A DNA stretch of 53,633 nucleotides, taken from assembly GCA_026391835.1 (NCBI GenBank), contig JAPLDF010000029.1:1-53633 (forward strand), in the 5' to 3' direction. A model generated the notes under the pieces. It saw only the letters and a list, made by a program, of their open reading frames with translations. It was not told where the DNA came from and made no database searches. The position numbers were made by a program, and so were the translations under genes. The stretch is from Bacteroidota bacterium. Lineage in GTDB: Bacteria; Bacteroidota; Bacteroidia; Bacteroidales; FEN-979. Below are positions 8,852 through 18,433 of this stretch, piece by piece. How positions within the stretch are numbered: position 1 is the first letter of the stretch; each line of letters starts with the position of its first letter.

Positions 8852-9355
8852 TCAGAACGGCCAGAACTGGTTGTCGTTCCAGATCTTTTCCTTCAGTTCA
8901 TTGTCCATATCACTGAGAATTTTCAGGTGCCCGCCTTCCCATTCTGCAAGCCAGCGATAGAGCGCTTTTTCATTCGGGTCAGTTGATGATTGAGCCTGGC
9001 CGGAATAGACTTCTACAGCCCTTTTCTCAAAATCGATGGCGGCAGAGATCGCTGCTGCTTCAAACCCGGCTGAGGATATCTTTGTCTTCATATCTTCGGT
9101 GAGTATCAGGGTAGCAAAGCCCTCGTTGGCCAGGTCGGGCAACTCAACTTTTGTAAAAGCATGATTTTTTTCATAACCGATATACTGTTCGGCCAGGAAT
9201 TTAACGTGTTGGGTTTCCTCATCAGCCATCGTCAGAAAAATATGCTTTATCTCCGGATCAGGCGTTTGTTCTGCAACTTTTGCATAAAAGGCGTGGCCTC
9301 TCTTTTCCATGAGAATGGCCATTTTAAGGATTTCGAGGGCTTTCTGTGTTTCCAT
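8852..9355 (-). CDS. Ferritin-like / rubrerythrin-type diiron protein
   Basis: This is a two-repeat ferritin-like four-helix protein. From the chosen ATG (9353-9355) it has 167 residues. Candidate diiron ligands form two similar sets: E17, E47, H50 (ADEETQH) and E110, E140, H143 (EWEGGH). That matches the rubrerythrin/ferritin-like family, which reduces peroxide or handles iron. There is no C-terminal rubredoxin (CxxC) domain, so it is not a classical rubrerythrin. A start eight codons further upstream is possible. It probably aids oxidative-stress defence in an anaerobe, but this is inferred. Confidence 0.8.
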   Translation of the reverse strand: METQKALEILKMAILMEKRGHAFYAKVAEQTPDPEIKHIFLTMADEETQHVKFLAEQYIGYEKNHAFTKVELPDLANEGFATLILTEDMKTKISSAGFEAAAISAAIDFEKRAVEVYSGQAQSSTDPNEKALYRWLAEWEGGHLKILSDMDNELKEKIWNDNQFWPF

Positions 9356-9425
9356 GATATTTGGTATTTGAGACTTCAAACTTACGACTTTTTCGCCACA
9401 ACAGGCACAACCGGAAACAATATAT

Positions 9426-11450
9426 TCACGGTGTTAACAGCATCCCCAGGGCTGCCTGCACCGATTCAACCGGGCTGAAACAGGTTTTGCCACGGCAAAC
9501 GTAGATCAGTGTTTTCCCTTTTACATAGCGGTTTCCGGCAACTTCACCGGGTAAAATACCTTCCCTGCCCGAAAAGATGATATTTTGCAAATAGTGCTCC
9601 GAAAATTCATGCAAACGTAGCTTCATTTCATCCCCGACAATATCAACAAGAGCCGGGCCTTCAATAAAATCAGCGAGCAGAAGCACCCAATTTGCGTGAA
9701 ATGAGGGGTTTCGCTTTAACTGCGGGATCATGCCGGCCAACATCTTTTCAGGGCGGAGCATATACGCTTCCCTGTTGAGCAGGTGACCCAAAATGAACAG
9801 GTTCCTTGCCATTTGAGAATTGGAAGCAGGAATAACATTGTCGGAAAGTTCAATGGCTTTCTGGATGAGGCCGGGTTCTTCATCGGAAGATAAATTGAAA
9901 AACAGCCCGTCTGCTGCGGTGAAATGCTGAATTACCTCCTGGGTCAGCAGTTCAGCCGAAGTCAGCCATTTCAATTCAAGGGTTGCCTGGTAAATATCCA
10001 GGAATGACCTGGTCAGAAAACAATAATCATCCAGGAAACCAGGAATTGCAAAAGAGCCTTCCTTTGAATTTCGCCAGAGTTTCCAGTTACGTTCAATGAG
10101 GTTAACCCGGTAAAAATCAGCCACTGCAACAGCCCTTCCGAGCAAGGCCGGTTTGTTAAATGCCCTGGCTGCATTTGCCAGGGCGCTTATCATGAGTGCA
10201 TTCCAGCAGGTCAGTATTTTATCGTCGGTGGCCGGCCTGACCCGGTTGCTGCGAACGGTAAAGAGTTGGTTTTTATAAACATCAATCACCGCAGATAATT
10301 GACCCACCGGGATATCATGCTCACCGGCAAATTCTTCATCACTCACTGATTTCCGCAATACATTCAGGCCGTGTTCCCAGTTCCCGCTTTTTTCACATGA
10401 GTACAGGTCCAGGAACAACCCGGGATCATCGCCGAGATATTTGTGCAGTTCTTCATTCGTCCAGGTATAAAATGCACCCTCGCTCCCACTGCTGTCGGCA
10501 TCAAGCGATGCATAGAAAAGTCCTGCAGGGCCTGAAAGTTCACGTTCGATGAAGGCAACCGACTCTTCCACAACTTTTTTATACCGGTACTTTTTGGTCA
10601 CAGAAAATGCCTGTGAATAGAGGGAGATAAGCTGGGCATTGTCGTAAAGCATTTTCTCAAAGTGCGGCACATGCCAGTATGCATCCACCGAATAACGGCT
10701 GAATCCGCCTCCCAGGTGGTCGTATATCCCGCCCATGGCCATTTTATCCAGTGTCAGCCCGACGTAACCAAGGAGTTCCTTATCCTGATGCCTGGTGCCA
10801 TGCTGAAGCAGGTAATCAATGTTTACCGGCATGGGGAACTTCGGGGCACCATGTGTACCGCCGTTTACAAAATCAAGATCCTCCTCCCAGGTTGCGAAAA
10901 TATCCTGAACCAGCCGTGCATCGAACGTATCTGTACCGGCCGGGCGGGGTAGGTGGAACTGCTTTTTCATGCCGGTACCGATGTCGGATGCATGAAGCAA
11001 CAGTTCTTCTTTGTCTGACTGATAGAGTTTCGAAAAATAATTCAGTATGCGGATCCAGTCGTGTTTTGAATAGTAGGTTCCGGCGAATACTGGCCGCTGG
11101 TCGGGAAGTGCGATCACATTCAGCGGCCACCCTCCGCGCCCGGTGGTTGCATTGGCGGCCGCCATGTAAACATGGTCGATGTCGGGTCTTTCCTCGCGGT
11201 CGACTTTTATGGAAACGAAATTGCGGTTCATCAGCGATGCCACTTCCTCATCTTCGAACGACTCATGTTCCATCACATGACACCAGTGGCATGCCGCATA
11301 GCCGATGCTTATAACAAGTAATTTGTTTTGTTCCCGTGAAAGATCCAACGCATTCACTCCCCATGGATGCCAGTCCACCGGGTTATATGCATGCTGAAGC
11401 AGGTAAGGACTATTTTCCCTTATGAGGTGATTTGGTATTTTTTCCGTCAT
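9426..11450 (-). CDS. Thioredoxin-fold YyaL / SPATA20-like protein (DUF255)
   Basis: The N-terminal DUF255 thioredoxin-like domain contains the WCxxC-like CHWC pair (residues 54 and 57 from the chosen start) followed by [10 protein letters not shown]. The C-terminal two-thirds resembles a six-hairpin glycosidase barrel, as in bacterial YyaL and human SPATA20. The family's activity is not established. I chose the ATG at 11448-11450 because the residues that follow ([15 protein letters not shown]) are the conserved family start; the first 38 codons of the longer frame are not. The gene overlaps the end of udk by 41 bases, and it is the last gene of the decarboxylase operon. Confidence 0.88.
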   Translation of the reverse strand: MTEKIPNHLIRENSPYLLQHAYNPVDWHPWGVNALDLSREQNKLLVISIGYAACHWCHVMEHESFEDEEVASLMNRNFVSIKVDREERPDIDHVYMAAANATTGRGGWPLNVIALPDQRPVFAGTYYSKHDWIRILNYFSKLYQSDKEELLLHASDIGTGMKKQFHLPRPAGTDTFDARLVQDIFATWEEDLDFVNGGTHGAPKFPMPVNIDYLLQHGTRHQDKELLGYVGLTLDKMAMGGIYDHLGGGFSRYSVDAYWHVPHFEKMLYDNAQLISLYSQAFSVTKKYRYKKVVEESVAFIERELSGPAGLFYASLDADSSGSEGAFYTWTNEELHKYLGDDPGLFLDLYSCEKSGNWEHGLNVLRKSVSDEEFAGEHDIPVGQLSAVIDVYKNQLFTVRSNRVRPATDDKILTCWNALMISALANAARAFNKPALLGRAVAVADFYRVNLIERNWKLWRNSKEGSFAIPGFLDDYCFLTRSFLDIYQATLELKWLTSAELLTQEVIQHFTAADGLFFNLSSDEEPGLIQKAIELSDNVIPASNSQMARNLFILGHLLNREAYMLRPEKMLAGMIPQLKRNPSFHANWVLLLADFIEGPALVDIVGDEMKLRLHEFSEHYLQNIIFSGREGILPGEVAGNRYVKGKTLIYVCRGKTCFSPVESVQAALGMLLTP

Positions 11451-12069
11451 GTTGTACATCCCTGTTGATGTGCGTTTTAATCCTGGAGGAGAGAATGTCG
11501 ATTGCGACCTTGTTCTGTCCGCCCTGGGGCACAATGATGTCAGCATAACGCTTTGTGGGTTCAATAAATTGCAGGTGCATGGGTTTCACAAAACTGTCGT
11601 AATGCTCAAGAACCTGTTGAAACGAACGGCCCCTCTCTTCAAGGTCCCGCCGGATAATGCGCATCAGGCGGTCATCCCCGTCGGCATCCACGAAGACTTT
11701 GATATCCATTTTTTTTCGCAGGCGCGGGTTTGACAGGATGAGAATTCCCTCGACAATGATCACCTGTGCCGGATTCACGATAATGGTTTCTTTTGAACGG
11801 GCGCAGGTGACATAGGAATAGATGGGCATTTCAATGGGTTTACCTGTTTTCAGGATTTCCAGCTGATTGATCAGCAGGCCCCATTCGATGGAGGTAGGGT
11901 GGTCGAAATTGATCCTGGCCCGCTCTTCGGCCGATTTATGGCCATTATCCTTGTAATATGCATCCTGCGGGATCACGGTAACCGCTTCCTTCGGCAGATG
12001 CTTGATGACCTGTTTTACAACTGTCGATTTTCCTGATCCGGATCCACCGGCGATTCCAATAATCAGCAT
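11410..12069 (-). CDS. udk: Uridine kinase
   Basis: Udk phosphorylates uridine and cytidine with ATP or GTP in pyrimidine salvage. The chosen ATG at 12067-12069 gives 219 residues starting [16 protein letters not shown], with the Walker A P-loop at residues 8-15. The following DAYYKD and FDHPTSIEW segments are typical of the family. It starts 4 bases after the oadB stop and its tail overlaps the yyaL start, so all three are probably co-transcribed. The last 20 residues are extra compared with typical Udk and coincide with the overlap. Confidence 0.94.
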   Translation of the reverse strand: MLIIGIAGGSGSGKSTVVKQVIKHLPKEAVTVIPQDAYYKDNGHKSAEERARINFDHPTSIEWGLLINQLEILKTGKPIEMPIYSYVTCARSKETIIVNPAQVIIVEGILILSNPRLRKKMDIKVFVDADGDDRLMRIIRRDLEERGRSFQQVLEHYDSFVKPMHLQFIEPTKRYADIIVPQGGQNKVAIDILSSRIKTHINRDVQHDGKNTKSPHKGK

Positions 12070-12073
12070 TTTT

Positions 12074-13255
12074 TTATAATAAGAAACCCAGTAACAAGCC
12101 TGCGGTAATGGCACTGCCGATCAAACCGGCAATGTTTGGCGCCATGGCATGCGCAATCAGGTGGTTCGTCGGATCTTCCTTCAACCCCATTTCATGCGCT
12201 ATTTTTGCACTGTCGGGAACCGCAGCAACACCGGATGCACCTATGAGCGGATTGATGCGGTTCTCTTTCTTCAGGAAGATGTTCATTACCTTGGCAAAAA
12301 TAACGCCGCCTGCAGTTGCCACCATGAATGCAATGGCGCCGAGGACAAAGATAAGAATTGATTCCGATTTTAAAAAAACATCGGCCTGGGTGGAAGCGCC
12401 AACAGTCAGCCCGATCAATATCAGCACAATGTCAATCAGGATCGTACTTGCGGTTGTAGCAAGCTGTTTGGTAAGTCCCGACTCTTTCAGGATATTTCCG
12501 AAAAAGAACATGCCAAGGAGCGGGAGGGAGGCCGGTGCAACAAAAGCACTTAACAGCAAACCAAGCAAGGGGAACAATATCTTTTCGAATTTGCTTACAG
12601 TTCTCGGGGGTTTCATCCGGATAAGCCGCTCCTTCCTGGTAGTGAGCAGTTTCATGATCGGAGGCTGTATAACGGGAACCAGCGACATGTAGATATAGGC
12701 TGCAATGGCAATCGGACCGATCAAATTCTGAATGGCCATGCCATTTCCTGTGGCATGCAATCCATTGGCAAGCTGGGAGGTTAGAAAAATGGCCGTATTC
12801 CCGTCGGCCCCGCCGATGATGGCGATGGCTGCAGATTCAGTCATGGGGAAGCCAAACACCATTGCCCCGAGAAAGGTGGCAAATATACCCACCTGCGCTG
12901 CGGCTCCAAGGAGCATCAGCTTTGGATTGGAGATGAGTGGGGAGAGGTCCGTCATGGCTCCCAGGCCGAGAAAAATCAGGGCCGGGTAGATCCCTTTCAA
13001 CACGCCGAAAAAAAGATAGTTCAGCACGCTTCCGTCCTGGTATATGCCCGGATGGTATGCTGCTTCGTGAAAAAAAGGAATATTTCCTATAATGATCCCC
13101 ATTCCAAGCGGAATCAGGAGCAGGGGCTTGTAGCTATACCGAATGGCAAGAAAAACGAGGGAGACGCCAACCATAATCATGATCAGGTTTCCCCAACTCA
13201 CATTATGAAAGCCAGTATCTTCCCAAAGACCGGATAATGTTTGCAGTGTATCCAT
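12074..13255 (-). CDS. oadB: Na+-translocating decarboxylase beta subunit
   Basis: This is the integral-membrane subunit of the biotin-dependent Na+-pumping decarboxylases (oxaloacetate, methylmalonyl-CoA, glutaconyl-CoA). It decarboxylates carboxybiotin and exports Na+. Its 393 residues carry about ten membrane helices, the family's IIGGADGNTAIF motif with the essential aspartate near residue 145, and the conserved C-terminal block with PDSAKIAHEMG and IAHAMAPNIAG. The neighbours (biotin carrier, gamma subunit, carboxyltransferase, epimerase) point to methylmalonyl-CoA as substrate, hence mmdB would be an equally good name. Confidence 0.95.
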   Translation of the reverse strand: MDTLQTLSGLWEDTGFHNVSWGNLIMIMVGVSLVFLAIRYSYKPLLLIPLGMGIIIGNIPFFHEAAYHPGIYQDGSVLNYLFFGVLKGIYPALIFLGLGAMTDLSPLISNPKLMLLGAAAQVGIFATFLGAMVFGFPMTESAAIAIIGGADGNTAIFLTSQLANGLHATGNGMAIQNLIGPIAIAAYIYMSLVPVIQPPIMKLLTTRKERLIRMKPPRTVSKFEKILFPLLGLLLSAFVAPASLPLLGMFFFGNILKESGLTKQLATTASTILIDIVLILIGLTVGASTQADVFLKSESILIFVLGAIAFMVATAGGVIFAKVMNIFLKKENRINPLIGASGVAAVPDSAKIAHEMGLKEDPTNHLIAHAMAPNIAGLIGSAITAGLLLGFLL

Positions 13256-13258
13256 CAG

Positions 13259-13690
13259 TTATTCAATTTCAACTAAAACTTCACTCTGTGCCACAGCCTG
13301 ACCGGGCTTTACATGAACAACCTTTACAACCCCGTCTTTTTCCGACAGCACATTGTTCTCCATTTTCATGGCCTCCATGGTCAACAGCTTTTGCCCAAGC
13401 GCCACCTTTTCCCCGGCTTTTACCAGTACCGTAATGATGGTTCCCGGGAGGGGGGCCTTGATGGCAATGTTGGTAGTCTGGGTGGGAGTTCTCGGGATCT
13501 TCGACTCCCTGGGTGTGGGTTTGGGCGATTCGGCCCTGACCAGGGTAGGCGTTTTGGTCATTTTCAGATCTTTCTGAACTTCAACGTTGTATTCAGTTCC
13601 GTTGACTTCAATCTTTGCAATGTTTTCTTCAAACCCGAGTACTTCCACCTCGTAGGCATTGCCATTGATAACAAATTTGAATTTTTTCAT
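13259..13690 (-). CDS. Biotin carboxyl carrier subunit of the decarboxylase
   Basis: The 143-residue protein ends in a biotinyl/lipoyl domain (about 75-143) with the biotinylation motif EAMKM; the modified lysine is K109. A Pro/Thr-rich linker (about 45-72) separates it from an N-terminal beta-rich segment. It carries CO2 from the carboxyltransferase active site to the membrane beta subunit. It is 3 bases from oadB and 3 bases from the gamma-subunit gene, so co-translation is likely. It corresponds to MmdC/GcdC. Confidence 0.94.
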   Translation of the reverse strand: MKKFKFVINGNAYEVEVLGFEENIAKIEVNGTEYNVEVQKDLKMTKTPTLVRAESPKPTPRESKIPRTPTQTTNIAIKAPLPGTIITVLVKAGEKVALGQKLLTMEAMKMENNVLSEKDGVVKVVHVKPGQAVAQSEVLVEIE

Positions 13691-13693
13691 GGT

Positions 13694-14065
13694 TTACCAG
13701 TGTTTCAATGTATTCCAGATTCCATATATCTTTGAATTCCACGGTGAATATGTTTTAGATACTTTCCGGATGGTCATCACATATTTTTCTTCGTCATGCA
13801 ATTCGGAAAAGAACAGATAGAGTGCTGCAGCTATTGCGGCATTCTCCTCCCCCGTCATAACGATTTTTGGAGCCTCGGCATTGTCCGTAATTTTCTGAAC
13901 GGCGAGACGGCGTTTTGTCAAAAAATCCTGGACCCTGTGCAGACGCGTAAAAAAGTAGGCCATGAAGGCGAGGGCCAGCAGGACGATGCAATACCCCGCA
14001 ATGGCAATCACCAGGGTGTATTGATCGATCAACGACAGGTCGAAGGTAATGGCTGATAGTTTCAT
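13694..14065 (-). CDS. OadG-family decarboxylase gamma/delta subunit
   Basis: This 123-residue protein has one strong membrane helix (about 16-40) followed by a charged cytoplasmic tail. The OadG/MmdD family anchors and assembles the carboxyltransferase and biotin carrier on the membrane beta subunit. Sequence conservation is low in the family, and the call rests on topology, size and position between the carboxyltransferase and biotin-carrier genes. Confidence 0.82.
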   Translation of the reverse strand: MKLSAITFDLSLIDQYTLVIAIAGYCIVLLALAFMAYFFTRLHRVQDFLTKRRLAVQKITDNAEAPKIVMTGEENAAIAAALYLFFSELHDEEKYVMTIRKVSKTYSPWNSKIYGIWNTLKHW

Positions 14066-14082
14066 AGGTTGGCCGGGTTGGA

Positions 14083-15642
14083 TTATAAAGGAATATTGCT
14101 GTGCTTTTTAGGCGGTAATGAATCCTTTTTCGTCGATAATGTCTGGAGCGCACGGATAATCCTGAACCTCGTGTTCCTGGGTTCAATCACATCGTCAATA
14201 TAACCGTATTTTGCAGCGTCGTATGGGTTTGCAAACTTGGTCTTGTATTCCAGCTCTTTATCGGCAACATATTTTACTTTTTCACGGGCATCCTGGATCT
14301 CGCTTATTTTTTTCCCTTCAAGGATTTCAATGGCGCCTTTCGGACCCATGACGGCGATTTCAGCCGATGGCCAGGCATAATTCATATCGGCACGCAACTG
14401 CTTGCATCCCATCACATCGTGGGCTCCACCATATGATTTCCGCAGGGTTATGGTTATTTTCGGAACGGTGGCCTCCCCGTATGCAAACAACAGTTTAGCC
14501 CCATGGATGATGATACCGCCGTATTCCTGGTTGCTCCCGGGCAGGAATCCGGGGACATCGACCAGCGTAATGATTGGAATGTTGAATGCATCGCAAAAAC
14601 GAACGAACCTGGCAGCTTTTCGTGAAGCTTCGATATCAAGCACCCCGGCCAGGAAATTAGGCTGATTGGCAACGATCCCGCAAGGCATGCCGTTGAATTT
14701 GGCAAAGCCCACCACGATATTTTTTGCATAATATTGATGAACCTCAAGGAATTGCTGATCGTCAACGATCCTGTAAATGACATCCTTGACATCGTATGGC
14801 TGGTTGGGGTTGGCCGGGACAATTTCATTCAGGGAATCCTCAAGCCTGTCGATGGGATCGGTACACTCCGTGGTAATCGGATCTTCAAGATTATTTTGCG
14901 GGAGATACTCCAGGAGTTTACGGATCAGCATGATCCCTTCCTCTTCATTTGTGGAGCGGAAATGAGCAACGCCTGATTTTGTTGAATGGATGGAAGCTCC
15001 GCCAAGATCTTCGGTGGTGATATCTTCACCGGTCACGGTTTTTGTAACCTTGGGCCCGGTCACAAACATGTAACTCGAGTTTTCGCTCATCACCACGAAA
15101 TCGGTGAGGGCAGGGGAGTAGACCGCTCCACCCGCACACGGGCCGAAAATGGCAGAAATCTGCGGCACGACGCCCGAAGCAGCGATATTGCGCATGAAGA
15201 TCTCGGCATAACCCGCCAGGGAGTTCACGCCCTCCTGGATCCGGGCTCCGCCGCTGTCGTTAATTCCAATCACCGGGGCCCCGACTTTTACCGCCTGGTC
15301 CATGATCTTGCATATTTTCCTGGCGAATGTTTCTGATAAGGAACCGCCAAAAACAGTAAAATCCTGTGAAAAAACGAAAACAACCCGTCCATCGATGGTC
15401 CCACGACCGGTAACGACGCCATCGCCAAGATAAAGTTCGTTTTCCAGACCAAAATCGGTACACCGGTGGGTCACAAACATGTCATACTCTTCAAAACTTC
15501 CTTCATCAAGAAGTTTCTCGATGCGCTCACGTGCCGTAAACTTTCCTTTTTTATGTTGTGACCTGATGCGCTCTTCGCCTCCACCGAGTTTTGCTTTCTC
15601 GCGTTTCTCAAGCAATTCGGATATTTTATTTACGTTGGCCAT
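14083..15642 (-). CDS. mmdA: Methylmalonyl-CoA decarboxylase alpha (carboxyltransferase) subunit
   Basis: This subunit transfers the carboxyl group of (S)-methylmalonyl-CoA (or, in the related propionyl-CoA carboxylase, the reverse) to biotin. From the ATG at 15640-15642 it has 519 residues, the normal size. Crotonase-like N- and C-terminal halves show the oxyanion-hole segments [23 protein letters not shown] and [16 protein letters not shown]. With the epimerase upstream and beta, gamma and biotin subunits downstream, a Na+-pumping decarboxylase converting methylmalonyl-CoA to propionyl-CoA is the best reading. A reversible carboxylase role cannot be excluded. The 16-codon upstream extension is less likely. 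Confidence 0.93.
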   Translation of the reverse strand: MANVNKISELLEKREKAKLGGGEERIRSQHKKGKFTARERIEKLLDEGSFEEYDMFVTHRCTDFGLENELYLGDGVVTGRGTIDGRVVFVFSQDFTVFGGSLSETFARKICKIMDQAVKVGAPVIGINDSGGARIQEGVNSLAGYAEIFMRNIAASGVVPQISAIFGPCAGGAVYSPALTDFVVMSENSSYMFVTGPKVTKTVTGEDITTEDLGGASIHSTKSGVAHFRSTNEEEGIMLIRKLLEYLPQNNLEDPITTECTDPIDRLEDSLNEIVPANPNQPYDVKDVIYRIVDDQQFLEVHQYYAKNIVVGFAKFNGMPCGIVANQPNFLAGVLDIEASRKAARFVRFCDAFNIPIITLVDVPGFLPGSNQEYGGIIIHGAKLLFAYGEATVPKITITLRKSYGGAHDVMGCKQLRADMNYAWPSAEIAVMGPKGAIEILEGKKISEIQDAREKVKYVADKELEYKTKFANPYDAAKYGYIDDVIEPRNTRFRIIRALQTLSTKKDSLPPKKHSNIPL

Positions 15643-15717
15643 GTTGATTGGTTTATTATCTGTTAATGGATTCCGGGAATAGGTAATCAAGCCTTACAGG
15701 GACATAGTTGTTCGTAA

Positions 15718-16119
15718 CTACTTGCTGCAGAATTCAACGAGTACTCCATGTGTCGATTTTGGATGAAGGAACCCGATGTTCATCCCTTCAGCACCCTTGC
15801 GGGATACCTTGTCGATAAGCAGCAAACCTTGTTTCTCCGCATCCGAGAGGGCGGCAGTTGCATCATCAACTGCGAAAGCGATATGGTGGATCCCTTCGCC
15901 TTTTTTCTCAAGAAATTTACCGATCGGGCCTTCCGGGTCAGTCGATTCCAGCAATTCGATTTTTGTTTCACCGATCAGGAAGAAGGCAGTTTTAACATGC
16001 TGTTCCTTAACTTCTTCAACATTGTAGCATTTCGTACCAAGCAGGTTTTCATAGTAGGGGAGGCTCTCCTCCAGGCTTTTCACGGCAATTCCTATATGTT
16101 CAATATGGGTTGGTTTCAT
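15718..16119 (-). CDS. mce: Methylmalonyl-CoA epimerase
   Basis: This VOC-fold metalloenzyme interconverts (R)- and (S)-methylmalonyl-CoA, linking B12-dependent mutase to the decarboxylase encoded next. The 133-residue size is typical. Candidate metal ligands are H8 (HIEHIGIAV), a histidine in GIHHIAFAV (78/79) and E129 near the C-terminus. It is the first gene of the operon, with a good promoter 28 bases upstream. Confidence 0.95.
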   Translation of the reverse strand: MKPTHIEHIGIAVKSLEESLPYYENLLGTKCYNVEEVKEQHVKTAFFLIGETKIELLESTDPEGPIGKFLEKKGEGIHHIAFAVDDATAALSDAEKQGLLLIDKVSRKGAEGMNIGFLHPKSTHGVLVEFCSK

Positions 16120-16146
16120 AATATTGTTGTTAATTAATTAACAGGA

Positions 16147-16177
16147 CAAAGTTAAGTAGTTTTAATGACACTGCAAA
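16147..16177 (-). promoter_or_regulatory. Promoter of the mce-mmd operon
   Basis: Read on the minus strand, TTTG (16174-16177) and TAACTTTG (16147-16154) are 19 bases apart, a full match to the Bacteroidota promoter consensus, 28 bases before the mce ATG. Confidence 0.75.
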
Positions 16178-16247
16178 CATCAAACGATCATGAACCCTGA
16201 AAGAATAAAAAAAACAGTAAAAATGTCGGGTGCCACAAAATATGTTG

Positions 16248-16255
16248 TAATTTTG
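16248..16255 (+). promoter_or_regulatory. Candidate -7 box of the TetR gene
   Basis: TAATTTTG (TAnnTTTG) lies 26 bases before the regulator's ATG. No matching -33 box is seen at 19-21 bases. The mce and TetR promoters sit back to back in the 162-bp divergent gap. Confidence 0.45.
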
Positions 16256-16281
16256 GACCGTTTTAGTCTAATAGTCGAATT

Positions 16282-16869
16282 ATGATAAAAAAAGAAGAAA
16301 TTCAGTCAAAAATTCTCCAGGCGGCGCAGGAGGTTTTTACAAAGTACGGTTATGGCAAAACAACCATGGATGACATTGCAAAGGCGATGGGGAAAGGAAA
16401 AAGTACCATTTATTATTATTTCACAAGCAAGGAGGATATCTTTAAAGCGGTTGTTGAAAAGGAGTTCCTGTTAATGAAAACCACGATTTTAACTGAGATA
16501 GCGGCTAAAGAAGACCCCAGGGAACAATTAAAAATCTATGTCGTGGAACGGATGCACGGGCTCAAAAGACTGAAGGATCTATATCACATTCTCAGGACTG
16601 AATTCATCGCCCATCACGAGTTTGTTGAACAATTCCGGCAACAAACCGACCAGGAAGAGATCAACATTGTCACCGGCATCCTGAACACAGGTGTGGAGAG
16701 GAATATATTTTATCTCGAGGATACATTCCTTACTTCAATTGCCATTGTTACAGCCCTCAAGGGGATGGAAATCCCACTCCTGATTACCGAAACCGATGGT
16801 GACAGTTTACTCGAACAGCGTCTTGACAGGCTCCTTGATGTTCTGTTTTTTGGAATAATCAAGCGGTAG
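16282..16869 (+). CDS. TetR/AcrR-family transcriptional regulator
   Basis: The 195-residue protein has a TetR-type helix-turn-helix at about residues 8-55 (TKYGYGKTTMDDIAKAMGKG, then STIYYYF) and a helical ligand-binding C-terminal domain. It is the first gene of an export cluster (TolC, HlyD, two permeases) on the same strand, 34 bases upstream of the tolC-type gene. It most likely represses that cluster in response to an exported compound. The ligand is unknown. Confidence 0.92.
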   Translation: MIKKEEIQSKILQAAQEVFTKYGYGKTTMDDIAKAMGKGKSTIYYYFTSKEDIFKAVVEKEFLLMKTTILTEIAAKEDPREQLKIYVVERMHGLKRLKDLYHILRTEFIAHHEFVEQFRQQTDQEEINIVTGILNTGVERNIFYLEDTFLTSIAIVTALKGMEIPLLITETDGDSLLEQRLDRLLDVLFFGIIKR

Positions 16870-16903
16870 CAAGCTTATTTATGTTGCCTATATCAATAAC
16901 AAA

Positions 16904-18400
16904 ATGAAAGCACTCATTAAAAAGTATATTGGTTTATCCCTGGCACTGCTGTTTTTTGCAGGCAGTTCCCGGGCAGCCAACCCGGTAATTGTTAAGAAAT
17001 TAACATTTGACCAGGCCCGGGAGATCACATGGCAAAACAGTCATGTGCTGAAACAGGTCAATTACCTGCAGCTCCAGAAAGACCAGGAAAGGAGAGCGGC
17101 AAAAGGGCTCTATTATCCTACTGTTGGGATTATAGCCAGCGCAGTACTGATGTCAGATCCCATTCACCTTGACCTGACACCTGTAAAAGATGCCATTTCT
17201 CCATTGTATAAGACCCTGGGAACCTATGGAAAATTCGGAGGAGTACCGGGCCTTTCAGACGACGTAGCCACCCAGCTCCTCCGCCAGAAAATGCTCGCCG
17301 GCCTGTCGGAAATTGAAGGTGAAAACTGGGACCAGGTGATCCAGGAAAGAGCATTTGGCGTTGTAGCAGCTACAGTGCAATGGCCCGTTTATGTGGGAGG
17401 AAAGATCAGGGCAGCCAACAAGGCAGCATCAATAAACCAGAAAGAGGTTCTGGAGATTTCCAGGCAGAAACAGGGAGAACTCATGAGTGAACTCGTGGAG
17501 CGCTACTATGGCCTGTGCCTTGCCCGACAGGTAGTAACAGTCCGCCAGGAAGTATTCAACGGGCTCCGGCAGCATCTTGACGATGCAACTAAACTGGAAA
17601 AAGAGGGAATGATATCAAATGCCGACGTGTTGCATGCAAAAGTTTATCATGCACAGGCAAACCGCGAGTTAAGCAAAGCGTTGCAGCAAACCGACATCAT
17701 TGCACAGGCATTGAACGGTACCATGGCCTATGGCGACAGCATTGACATAGAACCAATATCCAGCCTTTTTTATCTCGATTCGATCGAACCGGAGGCAACT
17801 TTTCTCTCGTTGTCAATGACAAATCCGCTTCTAAACCAAATCGAATCAAAAAAACAACTCTCCGTGCAGGCATATAAGGCGGGGCGGGCCGACTTTTTCC
17901 CGGCTGTTGCCGTACAGGGAACATATGATATCGTGAATAAAGATCTCTCCAGCTATGTTCCCGACTGGGAAGTTGGTATCGGGTTGAAATGGACACTTTT
18001 TGACGGGGTGTCCCGGTTTGCTAAAGTCAAAGCGGCCTCCCTGAAAACAAGCGAGGCTGAAGAATATGGCCTGAAAGCTCAAACCGATATCGGTTCAATG
18101 ATCAATAAGTTGTACCACGAACTGACCATGTACCACGATCAACTCGTTGAACTCGGAACAGCACGACAGTTTGCCGAAGAGTACCTTCGTGCAAGAGAGA
18201 CCGAATTCCACCAGGAAATGAGCAACTCCACGCAGGTTATCGATGCCAGGCTCGCACTGGCGCAAATAAAAACCGAACGATTGCAGGCCATGTACAATTA
18301 CGACCTGACGCTTGCGAAACTACTTGAATATGCCGGGGTCCCCGGTGATTTTACTTCGTATTCCATGAGAATAAATGCAAAAACGGAAAGCTATCAATAA
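16904..18400 (+). CDS. TolC-family outer membrane efflux protein
   Basis: The 498-residue protein begins with a signal peptide (about 1-24, ending SRAANP), then two repeats of the TolC outer-membrane-efflux fold with long amphipathic helices (about 160-270 and 360-470). It would form the trimeric outer-membrane channel of the export system built with the HlyD adaptor and the two permeases downstream. The next gene follows within 35 bases. Confidence 0.93.
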   Translation: MKALIKKYIGLSLALLFFAGSSRAANPVIVKKLTFDQAREITWQNSHVLKQVNYLQLQKDQERRAAKGLYYPTVGIIASAVLMSDPIHLDLTPVKDAISPLYKTLGTYGKFGGVPGLSDDVATQLLRQKMLAGLSEIEGENWDQVIQERAFGVVAATVQWPVYVGGKIRAANKAASINQKEVLEISRQKQGELMSELVERYYGLCLARQVVTVRQEVFNGLRQHLDDATKLEKEGMISNADVLHAKVYHAQANRELSKALQQTDIIAQALNGTMAYGDSIDIEPISSLFYLDSIEPEATFLSLSMTNPLLNQIESKKQLSVQAYKAGRADFFPAVAVQGTYDIVNKDLSSYVPDWEVGIGLKWTLFDGVSRFAKVKAASLKTSEAEEYGLKAQTDIGSMINKLYHELTMYHDQLVELGTARQFAEEYLRARETEFHQEMSNSTQVIDARLALAQIKTERLQAMYNYDLTLAKLLEYAGVPGDFTSYSMRINAKTESYQ

Positions 18401-18433
18401 CCCAATTCAGCATTGTCAGAAAAACAACATTCC

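Noticed and set aside
11451-11564. 38-codon N-terminal extension of the YyaL-like protein
   Set aside because: It lies inside udk in another frame and precedes the conserved family start.
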